DNA of 64,000 nt from Halalkalibacillus sediminis (GTDB lineage: Bacteria > Bacillota > Bacilli > Bacillales > Alkalibacillaceae): positions 186,001-250,000 of the forward strand of contig NZ_PJNH01000002.1 of assembly GCF_002844535.1 (NCBI RefSeq). Reading direction: 5' to 3'. Below, piece by piece: positions 55,380-64,000 of this stretch; position 1 is the stretch's first letter; each line of letters opens with the position of its first letter. The position numbers and the translations under genes are program-made. A model generated the notes under the pieces. It saw only the letters and a list, made by a program, of their open reading frames with translations, did no database searches and had not been told where the DNA came from.

Positions 55380-55859
55380 TTGGAAGATTTTATTGTGAAC
55401 AATTTCTATCGAATAACGAAAAAGACGAAAATGATCAAACCGTATTTTAAACTGAACTACTGTAGTAAAATAATAGATACTGACGGAGAATACATATCAA
55501 AAGCTAAACCTATCGACATCATCGATCTCTCTTGCAAAGAAGAGTGTGCCTCTTATGATGCTCGAAAAAAAGGTGTCAATTATCTTTTCAATTTCCGAAA
55601 CAAAGCCCCGATTCCGATTAACCCTAACAAGGGAATCGTATTTTTTCCCACCAAAGCACATAAAGATTCTGATAATGTTTGGGTCTCCTATTGCCAAGTT
55701 AAAGATTGGAAAATTCATGATAAAGATCCAGAGAAAACGATTATCGAATTCCAAGACGGCACGTTTGAAGCCGTCGATGTAACAGCTAGTACCTTTAGAA
55801 AGCAATATCTTCAAGCTGCACAGATTTTCGCTCATTTTACTAAAGATTCATACATTTAA
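55380..55859 (+). CDS. comK: ComK-family competence transcription factor
   Basis: 159 residues. Shared with ComK: CSKIIDTDGEYI, the SCKEECASYDARKKGV block, KAPIPINPNKGIVFFPT, and TIIEFQDGTFEAV. ComK binds paired AT boxes and activates DNA-uptake genes. It is about 30 residues shorter than B. subtilis ComK, ending after the QIFAHF segment, so the C-terminal region linked in B. subtilis to activation and MecA control is missing or replaced. TTG start at 55380 behind AAGGGGG. Flanked by a divergent motility gene and its own terminator. Confidence 0.88.
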   Translation: MEDFIVNNFYRITKKTKMIKPYFKLNYCSKIIDTDGEYISKAKPIDIIDLSCKEECASYDARKKGVNYLFNFRNKAPIPINPNKGIVFFPTKAHKDSDNVWVSYCQVKDWKIHDKDPEKTIIEFQDGTFEAVDVTASTFRKQYLQAAQIFAHFTKDSYI

Positions 55860-55871
55860 ATGATGAGCTAC

Positions 55872-55906
55872 GCCAGTACTGTAGAAATACGGTGTCTGGC
55901 TTTTTT
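55872..55906 (+). terminator. Terminator of comK
   Basis: GCCAG / CTGGC outer and CTGTA-GAAA-TACGG inner stems, then six T. Confidence 0.88.
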
Positions 55907-56003
55907 GTTCAAGGTAAACTTAAATTAGACCCATATAATGAGCAACCAATTTTCGCATCTTTCTAACCTACCCTGTGTCACCGAAAATTCACAAGTAAAA
56001 TAG

Positions 56004-56032
56004 TTGTAGTTAGGGCTTAAGAGGGATATAGT
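56004..56032 (+). promoter_or_regulatory. Promoter of the tetR-RND operon
   Basis: TTGTAG (56004-56009), 17-nt spacer, TATAGT (56027-56032). Confidence 0.7.
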
Positions 56033-56039
56033 ATAAAGT

Positions 56040-56068
56040 GACTGACTGGTCATTCTAATGACTGGTTG
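56040..56068 (+). promoter_or_regulatory. TetR-type operator
   Basis: Central palindrome GTCATT-CT-AATGAC (56049-56062), flanked by repeats of TGACTGGT; it covers the predicted start of transcription, so autorepression is likely. Confidence 0.65.
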
Positions 56069-56082
56069 AAGGAGCGGATGTT

Positions 56083-56913
56083 ATGCAAGATAAGAAAAAA
56101 ACGATCATAGAAGCGAGTATTGAGCGCTTTGCGAAGCAAGGTTTCCACGCGACCTCAGTTCAGGAAATAGTTGATAAAGCGAAAGTTGCAAAGGGATCCT
56201 TCTATAATTATTTTGACTCAAAAGAGGACCTGATCGTATCGATTTATGATTACTATTATGCATCCATCCGAAATAAGATGGAGAATGCAACTCAATCAAC
56301 GACGGATCCAAGGGAATCACTCGCCAAGCAATTAGACATATATTTTCAATTCATTATCGAAAATCAATCATTGATCATCATGCTCCTCCGTGACCAAGTA
56401 CCTCTCGGAAAAGATATGGAGTCTTTCATACTTAAAATGAAACAGCAGGACTTTGAATGGACGAGTGATAATGTCCGTAAAATATATGGGGAAGCTATTG
56501 AACCGTACTTGATCGATGTCGCAGTTATCCTTGATGGCATGCTTAAAAGTTACTCCAACTGGCTCGTCATTAATAGCGAATCTGTGAATATGGAGCATTT
56601 ATCCTATTTTATCATCGAACGGTTGGATGACATTTCACTCTCGATGATCAACAACAAAGCAAAACCTGCTATCGCGGAAGTACCCAAATTTTTGAAAGAA
56701 AAAGAATTGATAATCAATAAAATTCGGCAGAAAATCCACAGTATGGTCAACACTGGTACTGAGAAGGCAACTGAAGCTCTGGATGTTCTGGACCAAGAAC
56801 TTGCGAAAAGTGAACCACAAACAATCGTGATCGAATCGATGCTCGAGCATTTGCAACAATTCGACGCTTTAAAAGAAGATATCGATCAACTGAAGAGAAA
56901 GATCGGACAATAA
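56083..56913 (+). CDS. TetR-family repressor of the RND pump operon
   Basis: 276 residues. N-terminal helix-turn-helix (residues 5-50: ASIERFAKQGFHATSVQEIV, KAKVAKGSFYNYFDSKEDL) and a long helical ligand domain that extends past the usual 200 residues with a coiled C-terminus (about 205-276). First gene of an operon with adaptor and pump (17-nt gap). RBS AAGGAG. Likely released by a pump substrate (inference). Confidence 0.9.
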   Translation: MQDKKKTIIEASIERFAKQGFHATSVQEIVDKAKVAKGSFYNYFDSKEDLIVSIYDYYYASIRNKMENATQSTTDPRESLAKQLDIYFQFIIENQSLIIMLLRDQVPLGKDMESFILKMKQQDFEWTSDNVRKIYGEAIEPYLIDVAVILDGMLKSYSNWLVINSESVNMEHLSYFIIERLDDISLSMINNKAKPAIAEVPKFLKEKELIINKIRQKIHSMVNTGTEKATEALDVLDQELAKSEPQTIVIESMLEHLQQFDALKEDIDQLKRKIGQ

Positions 56914-56929
56914 AAAGGGAGTGTATGGA

Positions 56930-57817
56930 ATGAAGAAAAAACTATGGCTATTAAGCCTTATCTCATTAGCAATGATACTTACTGCTTGTAACGGCGACTC
57001 GAGTGATAACGAAGAAGAGCAGGTTGAAACAGAAACCCCTGTTGAAGTGAGCCAAGTGGAGGTCAGAGATTTTACAACAACGAAGTCATTTACAGGACGC
57101 ACAATGCCGAGTGACCAATCACCAGTCATCGCTCAAGCCCCGGGAGAAGTTGAAGAGCTTTTTGTTGAAAAAGGAGAGAGCGTCTCAGAAGGTGATGTGT
57201 TGGCTGAAATTTCATCGCCTCAACGTGGTGTTTACGAACTAGAAGCCGGAATGGACGGAATCATTCAGGAGTTGAATATGCGCGAAGGTCGTGGTGTGAC
57301 TAGTGAAGAACCCGCAGCTATGATCATTTCGATTGATCCTTTATCAATGGCGTTCTCCGTAACTGCGCGTGATGCGAATAAATTTTCAGTAGATGATGAA
57401 GTGGAGTTCTCGATTTCACAGCTTGATTATGAAGGAACAGCGACAGTGACACACGTTCCAGCAACAGCAGGTGAAAATGGGATGTTCAATATAGAAGCCG
57501 AAGCTGAATTACCTGAGGATTCCGAGGTGACTGCAGGAGTGACGGCCCAATTTTACTTAGAAGAGGTTGTTGAAGCGGACGCTATGGTCGTACCGACTGA
57601 AGCGGTAGTCGATCGTGGTGGAGAGCGTTATGTTTTCAAATTGGAAGACGGCGAAGCAGTTCGTGTACCAATGGAAATCGCATCGATGCAATCGAGTGAA
57701 ACTGCAATTTCGCTAACTGAGGAAGACACGTTATCTGAAGGTGATGAAGTGATTGTTCGCGGACAGTTGACGTTGTCCGATGGTCAACAGGTCCGTATTG
57801 TAGAGGAGGCTGAATAA
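56930..57817 (+). CDS. RND efflux membrane-fusion lipoprotein
   Basis: 295 residues. Lipobox LTA-C20 anchors it to the outer face of the membrane; biotinyl-lipoyl-like segment (VIAQAPGEVEELFVEKGESVSEGDVLAEISSP-like, about 65-95), then beta-barrel and C-terminal regions of the HlyD/AcrA fold. Stop overlaps the pump start by one base. ATG 56930 follows AAAGGGAG. Confidence 0.9.
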   Translation: MKKKLWLLSLISLAMILTACNGDSSDNEEEQVETETPVEVSQVEVRDFTTTKSFTGRTMPSDQSPVIAQAPGEVEELFVEKGESVSEGDVLAEISSPQRGVYELEAGMDGIIQELNMREGRGVTSEEPAAMIISIDPLSMAFSVTARDANKFSVDDEVEFSISQLDYEGTATVTHVPATAGENGMFNIEAEAELPEDSEVTAGVTAQFYLEEVVEADAMVVPTEAVVDRGGERYVFKLEDGEAVRVPMEIASMQSSETAISLTEEDTLSEGDEVIVRGQLTLSDGQQVRIVEEAE

Positions 57818-60800
57818 TGCGCCTCGTCAATACATCCATCAAGCGACCGGTTGGGGTGACGATGATCATCTTAGCGATTTTAGCGCTAGGGTTCGTGTCA
57901 TTCAGAAACCTGTCGGTAGACTTATATCCTGAAATCGATTTACCGATTGCGGTCGTCGCCACGTCATATGATGGCGCAGCGCCGCAGGAAGTCGAGGAAC
58001 TCGTGACAAGACCGATCGAGTCCTCGGTCAGTACGATTGAAGGGGTCGAAACGGTGCAAGCTCAATCCTCACCAGGAAGCTCGCTTGTCATCATGATGTT
58101 TTCGACTGATACGAATTTAGATAATGCCTTATTGAACGTGAGGGAATCGGTCGACCAGGTGAAAAGCTTTTTGCCCGACGGAGCCCAGGACCCGAATGTT
58201 CTGAGGTTCGACCCACAACAACTACCGGTCATGTGGGTTGGCTTGACTGGGGAGAATAAAGCTGATTTACAGAGTATAGCTGAAGACGATATCCAACCGA
58301 TGTTAGAACGACAAGAAGGTGTCGGTTCGATTAACATCGAGGGAGGTATATCTGAGGAGATTCAAGTCGAACTTGACCAAGAAAGCTTGAATCAATATGG
58401 ACTCAGCTCTCAGCAAATCTTACAAGCGATTGGCGGATCGAATCAATCGGCTTCGGCTGGCGTCATTGACCGGGGAACTCAAGAGCTCCAGCTCCGAATT
58501 CCTGGTCAATACGAATCGATTGATGAAATCCGCGAGACCCTGATCCAAACACCGAGCGAACAGTTTGTAAGGTTAGCCGATGTTGCTTCGGTAGAACGCG
58601 ATACGACAGGTGAGTCCAACGTTTCACTCGTGAACGGTCAAGAAGCCGTTGTTATGAGTGTATTGAAAAAGACAGACGGAAACACAGTTGCCGTATCTGA
58701 CGAAGTATTGGCTGCGATGGAAGATATCCGAGCAGAATTGCCCGAAGGCGTCGAACTGAATACCGTCTTCGATACATCGGAGTTCATCCGCATGTCGATT
58801 GACTCTGTGGTGCAAAACTTGCTTTTAGGGGCGGCTTTCGCGGTACTCATACTGTTACTATTTTTGAAGTCTTTCAGAGCTACACTAGTAATTGCGCTCT
58901 CGTTACCGATTGCCGTCATCACAACGTTTACGCTCATGTATTTTACCGGAGAAACGGTGAATATCTTGACGATGGGTGGACTCGCGCTCGGGATCGGGAT
59001 GATGGTCGACAGCTCGATCGTCATACTCGAACACATCGTGACCTACCGGGAGCGGGGATACTCGATAGTAGAGGCGTCGAAGAAAGGTGCGTCTGAAATT
59101 GCGCCTGCCGTGATCGCCTCGACGACCACGACCTTGGTAGTATTCCTGCCGATTGTGTTCGTTGAGGGAATTGCGTCTGAGATCTTTACGCCACTCGCGC
59201 TTACCGTATCGTTTGCGTTAATTGCCTCGTTGGCCGCATCTGTGACACTAATTCCGATGTTGTCCTCGAAGCTATTGACCAAAGCGTTGCGAAAAGATGG
59301 ACACCGTTACTGGTTCGATCGTGTCCTAAATGGAGTAGTGAAGGTTTATCATAAGATGCTCCGCTGGGTGTTGAAGTGGAGAAAAACTGCGATCTTATTG
59401 ACGATTTTGACGATCGCGGCAAGTGTGCTTTTGGTACCACGACTTGGTACTGCATTCATTCCAGAAGCGGATCAAGGACAAATTGAAATTAGTGCTACGA
59501 CTCCTTCAGGAACCAATTTGCAAACGACAGAAGAAGTCGCTAGAGAAATCAACGACGTCATTAACACAGATAGTGACATCGTTGAATCGAATTACGTGTC
59601 GATCGGTGGAGGCGGTGGGTTCTCCTTCGATTCGGGATCGAACGAAGCGACTTATATGGTCCAACTGGTACCGGAAGATGAACGGGATATGACGACCCAA
59701 GAAGTCATGCAAGCCTGGGATGCAGAAGTACAGGATATTGCAGGAGCTGACATCGTCGTCCGTACAATGGGCGCGAATATCAGTTCAGGAGACCCTGTGC
59801 AGATTCAAGTACGCGGACCTGATTTTGAAGTACTACAACAACTATCCGACCAGTTCGTAGAGGTTATTTCGGAGGTTGATGGTGTCTATAATCCTAGTAC
59901 CTCTGCAGATGAAGGTCGACCGGAAATGCAGATCTTGATTGACAGGGAGGTCGCCAGTGGGTACGGACTGACATTCGATCAAGTCATGGGGCAGGTTACC
60001 TCGCAGTTGAACGGCCAGGTAGCTACTCAATATAGGCAATCCGGGGAAGAGCTTGATGTAAGAGTGATGCTACCAGAAGATGAGCGCTCCACAATCGAGG
60101 ATATTGAAGACTTGAAAATTCAATCGCCTAACGGGGCGTCCGTGAGCTTGATGACACTTGCTGATGTCGTTCAGGACCAAGGGCCAGTGACCCTGTCTAG
60201 ACAAAACCAGCAACCACAAGTCAGCGTATCCAGTGAGATCATCGACCGCGACTTAGGAAGCGTGTCAGCCGATATCCAGGAGCGCTTGGACGGACTAGAC
60301 TTGCCGGACGGTTATAGCTATTCCATGGGCGGGGAAGCTCAAGACATGGCTGAAGCATTCGGAGACCTAGCGTTGGCGTTAGTGTTCTCAATCTTCCTTG
60401 TATATGCAGTCATGGCGGTACAATTTGAGAACTTCTTATATCCATTCATCATCATGTTCTCGCTGCCAGCGACAATCGTCGGTGTCATATTAGGACTATT
60501 CGTTACTGGCATGCCATTCAGTATTCCAGCCTTTATAGGGATCATCATGCTCGCCGGGATAGTCGTCAATAACGCCATCGTGCTGGTAGACTATATCAAT
60601 ATTTTACGCCGGAACGGCAGCGAACGTTGGGATGCAATCATGGAAGCAGGCGCGACACGTTTACGCCCGATCCTGATGACATCACTGACTACGATGCTTG
60701 GTATGATCCCGTTGTCGTTGGGCTTAGGCCAAGGCGGCGAAGCACAACAACCAATGGCAGTCGTCATCATATTCGGACTACTCGTATCCATGTTCTTCAC

Positions 60801-60897
60801 ACTACTATTGATTCCAGTAGTGTATACACTATTCGATGACTTAAGTGGAAAGATTACAAGAAGAAAACGCAAGAGGAAAGATGCAGTAGAAGCATAA
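57817..60897 (+). CDS. RND-family efflux pump (SwrC/YerP-like)
   Basis: 1026 residues, twelve membrane helices with two large extracytoplasmic loops (about 30-330 and 560-850). AcrB/HAE1-type motifs: LSVDLYPEIDLPIAVV near the start, the GGLALGIGMMVDSSIVILEHI helix with the single conserved Asp, GGEAQDMAEAF and LIPVVYTLFDD at the end. B. subtilis SwrC exports surfactin and is needed for swarming; the substrate here is unknown. Co-transcribed with tetR and adaptor. Confidence 0.93.
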   Translation: MRLVNTSIKRPVGVTMIILAILALGFVSFRNLSVDLYPEIDLPIAVVATSYDGAAPQEVEELVTRPIESSVSTIEGVETVQAQSSPGSSLVIMMFSTDTNLDNALLNVRESVDQVKSFLPDGAQDPNVLRFDPQQLPVMWVGLTGENKADLQSIAEDDIQPMLERQEGVGSINIEGGISEEIQVELDQESLNQYGLSSQQILQAIGGSNQSASAGVIDRGTQELQLRIPGQYESIDEIRETLIQTPSEQFVRLADVASVERDTTGESNVSLVNGQEAVVMSVLKKTDGNTVAVSDEVLAAMEDIRAELPEGVELNTVFDTSEFIRMSIDSVVQNLLLGAAFAVLILLLFLKSFRATLVIALSLPIAVITTFTLMYFTGETVNILTMGGLALGIGMMVDSSIVILEHIVTYRERGYSIVEASKKGASEIAPAVIASTTTTLVVFLPIVFVEGIASEIFTPLALTVSFALIASLAASVTLIPMLSSKLLTKALRKDGHRYWFDRVLNGVVKVYHKMLRWVLKWRKTAILLTILTIAASVLLVPRLGTAFIPEADQGQIEISATTPSGTNLQTTEEVAREINDVINTDSDIVESNYVSIGGGGGFSFDSGSNEATYMVQLVPEDERDMTTQEVMQAWDAEVQDIAGADIVVRTMGANISSGDPVQIQVRGPDFEVLQQLSDQFVEVISEVDGVYNPSTSADEGRPEMQILIDREVASGYGLTFDQVMGQVTSQLNGQVATQYRQSGEELDVRVMLPEDERSTIEDIEDLKIQSPNGASVSLMTLADVVQDQGPVTLSRQNQQPQVSVSSEIIDRDLGSVSADIQERLDGLDLPDGYSYSMGGEAQDMAEAFGDLALALVFSIFLVYAVMAVQFENFLYPFIIMFSLPATIVGVILGLFVTGMPFSIPAFIGIIMLAGIVVNNAIVLVDYINILRRNGSERWDAIMEAGATRLRPILMTSLTTMLGMIPLSLGLGQGGEAQQPMAVVIIFGLLVSMFFTLLLIPVVYTLFDDLSGKITRRKRKRKDAVEA

Positions 60898-60955
60898 GAT
60901 AAGAACGTTTTCGACGAAGGTCGAAAACGCACATTCTTGAAGAATTAGAGAGGAA

Positions 60956-60985
60956 GCTCAACGCTCGGCGCGTTGAGTTTTCTTT
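60956..60985 (+). terminator. Terminator of the RND operon
   Basis: CTCAACGC / GCGTTGAG, loop TCGGC, TTTTCTTT. A second strong hairpin CGTTTTCGAC-GAAG-GTCGAAAACG lies just upstream (60905-60929) without a T-run. Confidence 0.85.
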
Positions 60986-61014
60986 ATTATGTTTTTAGTT
61001 TTGGGCTTGTGTTT

Positions 61015-61182
61015 AATCCTCCACGTCGGGGTCTGAATCCGTCACGTGAGGCTTCAAATCCTTCACGTCGGACCCCGAACCCTCCACGTCAGAAGGCGAA
61101 CCCGTCACGTGGGAACCCGAATCCTCCAAGTTAGGCTCCAAATCCTCCACGTCGAACCCTGAACCCTCCACACCACTACATC
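61015..61182. repeat. 21-nt-period repeat array, locus 8 (ACGTGG type, inverted)
   Basis: Eight units of exactly 21 nt starting at 61015, 61036, 61057, 61078, 61099, 61120, 61141 and 61162. Plus-strand core AATCCTCCACGT is the reverse complement of the ACGTGGAGGATT core at loci 2 and 5. It lies between two converging genes; the stop codon of the minus-strand NERD gene is inside the last unit. Confidence 0.94.
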
Positions 61183-62171
61183 CTCCTTCTCAAATAATTA
61201 AAATCATTACCAAAGTCAAAAGTCATCTTAAAAGCACTACTTTTTCCTCTTCTTATATGTTCAGTCCCTATCTTCGTCAGCAGTCTTCGTGTAGTGCTAT
61301 CGGATTCAACCCCGAGCCACCACCTCGCTTGTCTATTAGTAATCTGATCTCCAAAAATCAAATAAAAGTCCTTCAAAGATTCAACAAACGCCCAATGGCT
61401 GGCATAACCGCAGCCACAACAAACCCAATTTTTCAACTTGTAATCTCGAAACATCTTCCTAGAACACTCAGCGCACTTCACACCAGGCTCAAAATCACCG
61501 TAGTTCAACTCGAAGTATTGCAACCATTTATAATCCTTAGGAATAATACTCGACTCCAACATTTCCGCGAGATAAGCAATATTCCAATTGACCTCCACAC
61601 CAGAACTATCCCTCTTAATCTCTTGAAACGTCGCCGGAAACTTGTAGGCCGATATGATTCGATCATCCAACTTCTGGTCATCGTACCCTTTGAAATGAAC
61701 ATTCCGGTTCACAAATACAACCAACTGATGAATCGGCGGAAACCGAACACCCTTTTTCTTCAGAAAATACTCCAATTGCTTTGCCTGGCTATCTACCTGC
61801 AAGATCGGGTCCCGATATCTTTTCTCTTTACTGTTAATGTGCTGGAACATCCGTCCTGAACGGTGATCGATCAAGACCACTCCCGTCAAATTCTTTACCT
61901 CTGTCACTAACATAAAAGTAGGGGTTAGAATCAACAAATCAATCTCAAAGAACTTCCCCATCAAACTCAACCTGACATTCCTCAAAGCAATTAATTTCTC
62001 GTCCATTAACATATCTAAATAATAATTCATTTCATTCTCACCATGATAACCTGCAGATAATACCCCGACTTCATTACGAATAAGTGATGTTCTAGGGTGA
62101 TTACCCTTCAAGTTTTTCTCGATTGCTAACAATTTCAATAACCCTGATGGGACCCCCTGAGCATCTTTCAA
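61176..62171 (-). CDS. NERD-domain (nuclease-related) protein with zinc ribbon
   Basis: 331 residues. NERD domain (about 38-150) keeps the PD-(D/E)XK signature: Glu45 (HGENEM), Asp78 (FFEIDLLIL), E91-V-K93 (LVTEVKN) and Gln126/129. C-terminal zinc ribbon with C233-x2-C236 and C251/C252-x-C254. Cytoplasmic, no signal peptide. NERD proteins are widespread in Bacillaceae; DNA processing is predicted but unproven. Single minus-strand gene between converging and diverging neighbours. Confidence 0.88.
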   Translation of the reverse strand: MKDAQGVPSGLLKLLAIEKNLKGNHPRTSLIRNEVGVLSAGYHGENEMNYYLDMLMDEKLIALRNVRLSLMGKFFEIDLLILTPTFMLVTEVKNLTGVVLIDHRSGRMFQHINSKEKRYRDPILQVDSQAKQLEYFLKKKGVRFPPIHQLVVFVNRNVHFKGYDDQKLDDRIISAYKFPATFQEIKRDSSGVEVNWNIAYLAEMLESSIIPKDYKWLQYFELNYGDFEPGVKCAECSRKMFRDYKLKNWVCCGCGYASHWAFVESLKDFYLIFGDQITNRQARWWLGVESDSTTRRLLTKIGTEHIRRGKSSAFKMTFDFGNDFNYLRRRM

Positions 62172-62392
62172 TCAAAATCTCTCCTGTCATAATCAATTGA
62201 TACTAGTAAACAACACCACTCAATCCCCGTCAAACCACCCTTTTTTCAAAAGGAGATAATCCCATTATCAATAACAGATAATCGAATTACCTCCCAGGCA
62301 AAACAAGTTTTTCAAACACTCGTAAAAATTTTTCGAAGAATATATGCGTATAACAGTGTCCATAATGGTATTAAAAAAGAGATGTGTTTACG

Positions 62393-63490
62393 ATGAGACG
62401 ATTGATCAAAAGAATCCTGTCTATTTTTTGTTCGTTAATAAAGATTAAGCCTTCTACATTTCTAATTATAGAATCATCTTTTCCGTCTGGCTCTAACACA
62501 AAAATATTGGCGGAAGAATTGTGGAAGCATTACACAGTTGATACTATCCATATTGACGAGCTCTATTACAAGAAGAGAGACTATATAAAATTCCTCAAAC
62601 AGATCATTAAAATTTCCCAATATGAATTCATTGTCACGTCGCATGGCTTTAAAAAGTATAATCCGAAACAAATCGTCATTGATTTGTGGCATGGCACGCC
62701 TTTGAAAGCAATGAGGTACATGGAAAAAAATGAGCAGGTTTACGAGGAAGAGGGGTTTGATCCAGACCACCTAATCACTTCCTCAAAACTGGAGTCCTCA
62801 TTACTGGCAGCTTGTATGCATGTCCATTTCTCGAAGCATGAAATACTAGGAAGCCCAAGGAACGACTATTTATTTAAGAAAACAGAGAACGAGTTTACCA
62901 ATAAGCTCTCTGACTTCAATAAAGTTCTTTTATATATGCCGACTTTCAGAAGCGGTTATTTAAATCGGAAGGAGGGGGAGGTGGACCAATCATTTTTAGA
63001 GGAAAAAGAGTTCATTTCTTACCTTGAAAGTAATAACTACTTATTAATCACTAAATTTCACCCGTTAGAGGAAAAATCCATAAAGTACTCGAGTGACCAT
63101 ATAATGAACCTGACTTCAGAAACGTTACTAAGTCTTAATATAGATTTGTATCAAGTACTACCGCATACTGACTTGCTAATCACTGATTACTCAAGTATTT
63201 ACTTTGATTACTTATTATTGGATCGACCGATCATTTTTTTGAACAAAGATATCGATCAATATCGAAAAACTCGAGGTCTTTTACTTGAACCATACGACTT
63301 CTGGACACCTGGAATCAAAGTCCAAAATGATCAGTTGATCTCCTCTGCGATTAATCAATCGTTTGATAAAGACGAATATAAAAAAAGAAGGGAAGAATTA
63401 CGAAGTGTGTTTCATTTGCATCAGGATGGAAAATCAACTGAAAGAGTGGTCGACTTTATTAGTGATCTAGTTGCGAAGAGAGGACGCTGA
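62393..63490 (+). CDS. CDP-glycerol glycerophosphotransferase family protein (TagB/TagF-like)
   Basis: 365 residues. Signatures of the family: [25 protein letters not shown], and [21 protein letters not shown] near the C-terminus, which bind CDP-glycerol and catalyse glycerophosphate transfer in teichoic acid assembly. About TagB length, lacking the long TagF polymerase N-terminus. ATG 62393 chosen, GTG 62384 possible; the ribosome site (AAGAGA) is weak either way. With mnaA and the LCP gene it points to wall teichoic acid. Confidence 0.88.
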   Translation: MRRLIKRILSIFCSLIKIKPSTFLIIESSFPSGSNTKILAEELWKHYTVDTIHIDELYYKKRDYIKFLKQIIKISQYEFIVTSHGFKKYNPKQIVIDLWHGTPLKAMRYMEKNEQVYEEEGFDPDHLITSSKLESSLLAACMHVHFSKHEILGSPRNDYLFKKTENEFTNKLSDFNKVLLYMPTFRSGYLNRKEGEVDQSFLEEKEFISYLESNNYLLITKFHPLEEKSIKYSSDHIMNLTSETLLSLNIDLYQVLPHTDLLITDYSSIYFDYLLLDRPIIFLNKDIDQYRKTRGLLLEPYDFWTPGIKVQNDQLISSAINQSFDKDEYKKRREELRSVFHLHQDGKSTERVVDFISDLVAKRGR

Positions 63491-63492
63491 CC

Positions 63493-63630
63493 TTACCAAA
63501 TCAACCCATCCCAATCAAAAATCTTCCTGAAAAGGTCAGCGTCAGTAGTCGTGAAATATAAATATGTAATGATGATTCCAAATAGTATGTAACCCAGACA
63601 ACCTAGGGTTACTTTTTTCTGTTTATCCAT
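63493..63630 (-). CDS. 45-residue single-helix membrane protein
   Basis: Sequence MDKQKKVTLGCLGYILFG followed by a hydrophobic stretch to about residue 28 and a C-terminal DADLFRKIFDWDGLIW. ATG at 63630 has AAGGGGATGTTGAG upstream on the minus strand. It occupies the gap between the teichoic acid gene and the LCP gene. No family recognised; the good ribosome site and membrane pattern support a real gene. Confidence 0.6.
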   Translation of the reverse strand: MDKQKKVTLGCLGYILFGIIITYLYFTTTDADLFRKIFDWDGLIW

Positions 63631-63792
63631 CTCAACATCCCCTTTGTACTCCATTCATATTTTAAGAGAATTCCTCACTGATGTCGAGTTTCTCATGGAT
63701 TTCTAATGAAACTCTAACATTGTTTAAATGGCATTCAAGTAGCAGAACATAGTATAATAAATTTGTAGAATTTAAACAAAATGAGGGATTTT

Positions 63793-64000
63793 ATGGAGTC
63801 TAGAAAAGAACGTCGTGAACAACATACCGAAAAAAAATCACGCAAAAAGAAGATTATCGCAATTATAATTATACTCCTCTTGATTATCGGAGGACTATTG
63901 GCTTATTTATATTATAAGGTCGGCCAAACAGTTGATGAAATGCATACCCCTGTAGAAGCAATCAATCAAGAAGAAGTGAAAGATGCAATCGATAATAAAG
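63793..64000 (+). CDS. LytR-CpsA-Psr (LCP) family protein, N-terminal part
   Basis: The first 69 codons run off the window. Basic cytoplasmic N-terminus (KERREQHTEKKSRKKK), one membrane helix (about 21-42), then YYKVGQTVDEMHTP, typical of TagT/TagU/TagV-type ligases that attach wall teichoic acid to peptidoglycan. ATG 63793 with GAGGG 6 nt upstream; TATAAT at about 63754. The catalytic domain is outside the window. Confidence 0.78.
   Translation, partial: MESRKERREQHTEKKSRKKKIIAIIIILLLIIGGLLAYLYYKVGQTVDEMHTPVEAINQEEVKDAIDNK

Noticed and set aside
61257-61859. 200-codon plus-strand frame
   Set aside because: Antisense to the NERD gene, which has conserved catalytic and zinc-ribbon residues.

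Overview
The window reads as a chromosomal segment of a spore-forming, motile, low-to-mid G+C Gram-positive bacterium of the Bacillaceae. Support: spo0F, spoIIR, spoIID, spoIIQ and spoIIID homologues, two murA paralogues, flhO/flhP, comK, and a gene order that closely follows the Bacillus subtilis block rpoE-pyrG-spo0F-fbaA-ywjH-murAB-glpX-rho-rpmE-tdk-prfA-prmC-spoIIR-ywlB-ywlC-ywlD-ywlE-rpiB-ywlG-glyA-upp-atp-ywzB-ywmB-murAA-spoIID-spoIIQ-spoIIID-mbl-flhO-flhP-fabZ. The acidic proteome and the extra secreted subtilases would suit a moderately halophilic genus (Halobacillus/Pontibacillus-like); that is inference. No rRNA, tRNA, IS element, prophage or CRISPR array was seen.

Layout. 1-3.5 kb: tail of a TetR regulator overlapping icmF (fused B12-dependent acyl-CoA mutase). 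3.9-16.3 kb: the rpoE to prmC housekeeping block. 16.5-20.4 kb: a GNAT gene, spoIIR, ywlB-like, ywlC (tsaC) and mntP. 20.6-27.2 kb: an accessory insertion, all on the minus strand: two tandem secreted S8 proteases (one with SLH-like repeats) and a NarL-type two-component system. 27.4-32.2 kb: ywlE, rpiB, ywlG, glyA, upp, mnaA. 32.5-34.6 kb: a Vpr-like secreted protease. 34.9-42.1 kb: the ten-gene atp operon. 42.6-54.4 kb: ywzB, ywmB, murAA, spoIID, spoIIQ, spoIIID, an inserted acyl-CoA dehydrogenase, mbl, flhO, flhP, an EpuA-type gene and fabZ. 54.7-64 kb: accessory genes: small lipoprotein, YjfB-like motility protein, ComK homologue, TetR plus RND pump operon, NERD nuclease-like protein, CDP-glycerol glycerophosphotransferase, a 45-residue membrane protein, and the start of an LCP cell-wall ligase.

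Regulation visible in the DNA. A pyrG promoter initiates at GGGCTC ahead of a terminator, the architecture of CTP-sensed reiterative transcription in B. subtilis. Two exact Spo0A boxes lie 20 bp apart ahead of spo0F. Sigma-F promoters precede spoIIR and spoIIQ, a sigma-E promoter precedes spoIIID, and a sigma-D-like promoter precedes the yjfB-like gene. A TGTGA-N6-TCACA dyad lies upstream of the atp promoter, and dyads flank the protease-operon promoter.

The most unusual content is non-coding. (1) At least eight intergenic arrays are built from degenerate units of exactly 21 nt (occasionally 20), each unit with a roughly 12-nt conserved core and a 9-nt variable part. The arrays fall into several sequence types but share the period, and most start just beyond a rho-independent terminator. 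(2) Four copies of a roughly 90-bp dispersed element sit after gene terminators in the same orientation. Each has two conserved stem-loop modules and, in three copies, mutually exclusive terminator and anti-terminator pairings. I do not recognise either family as a named element.
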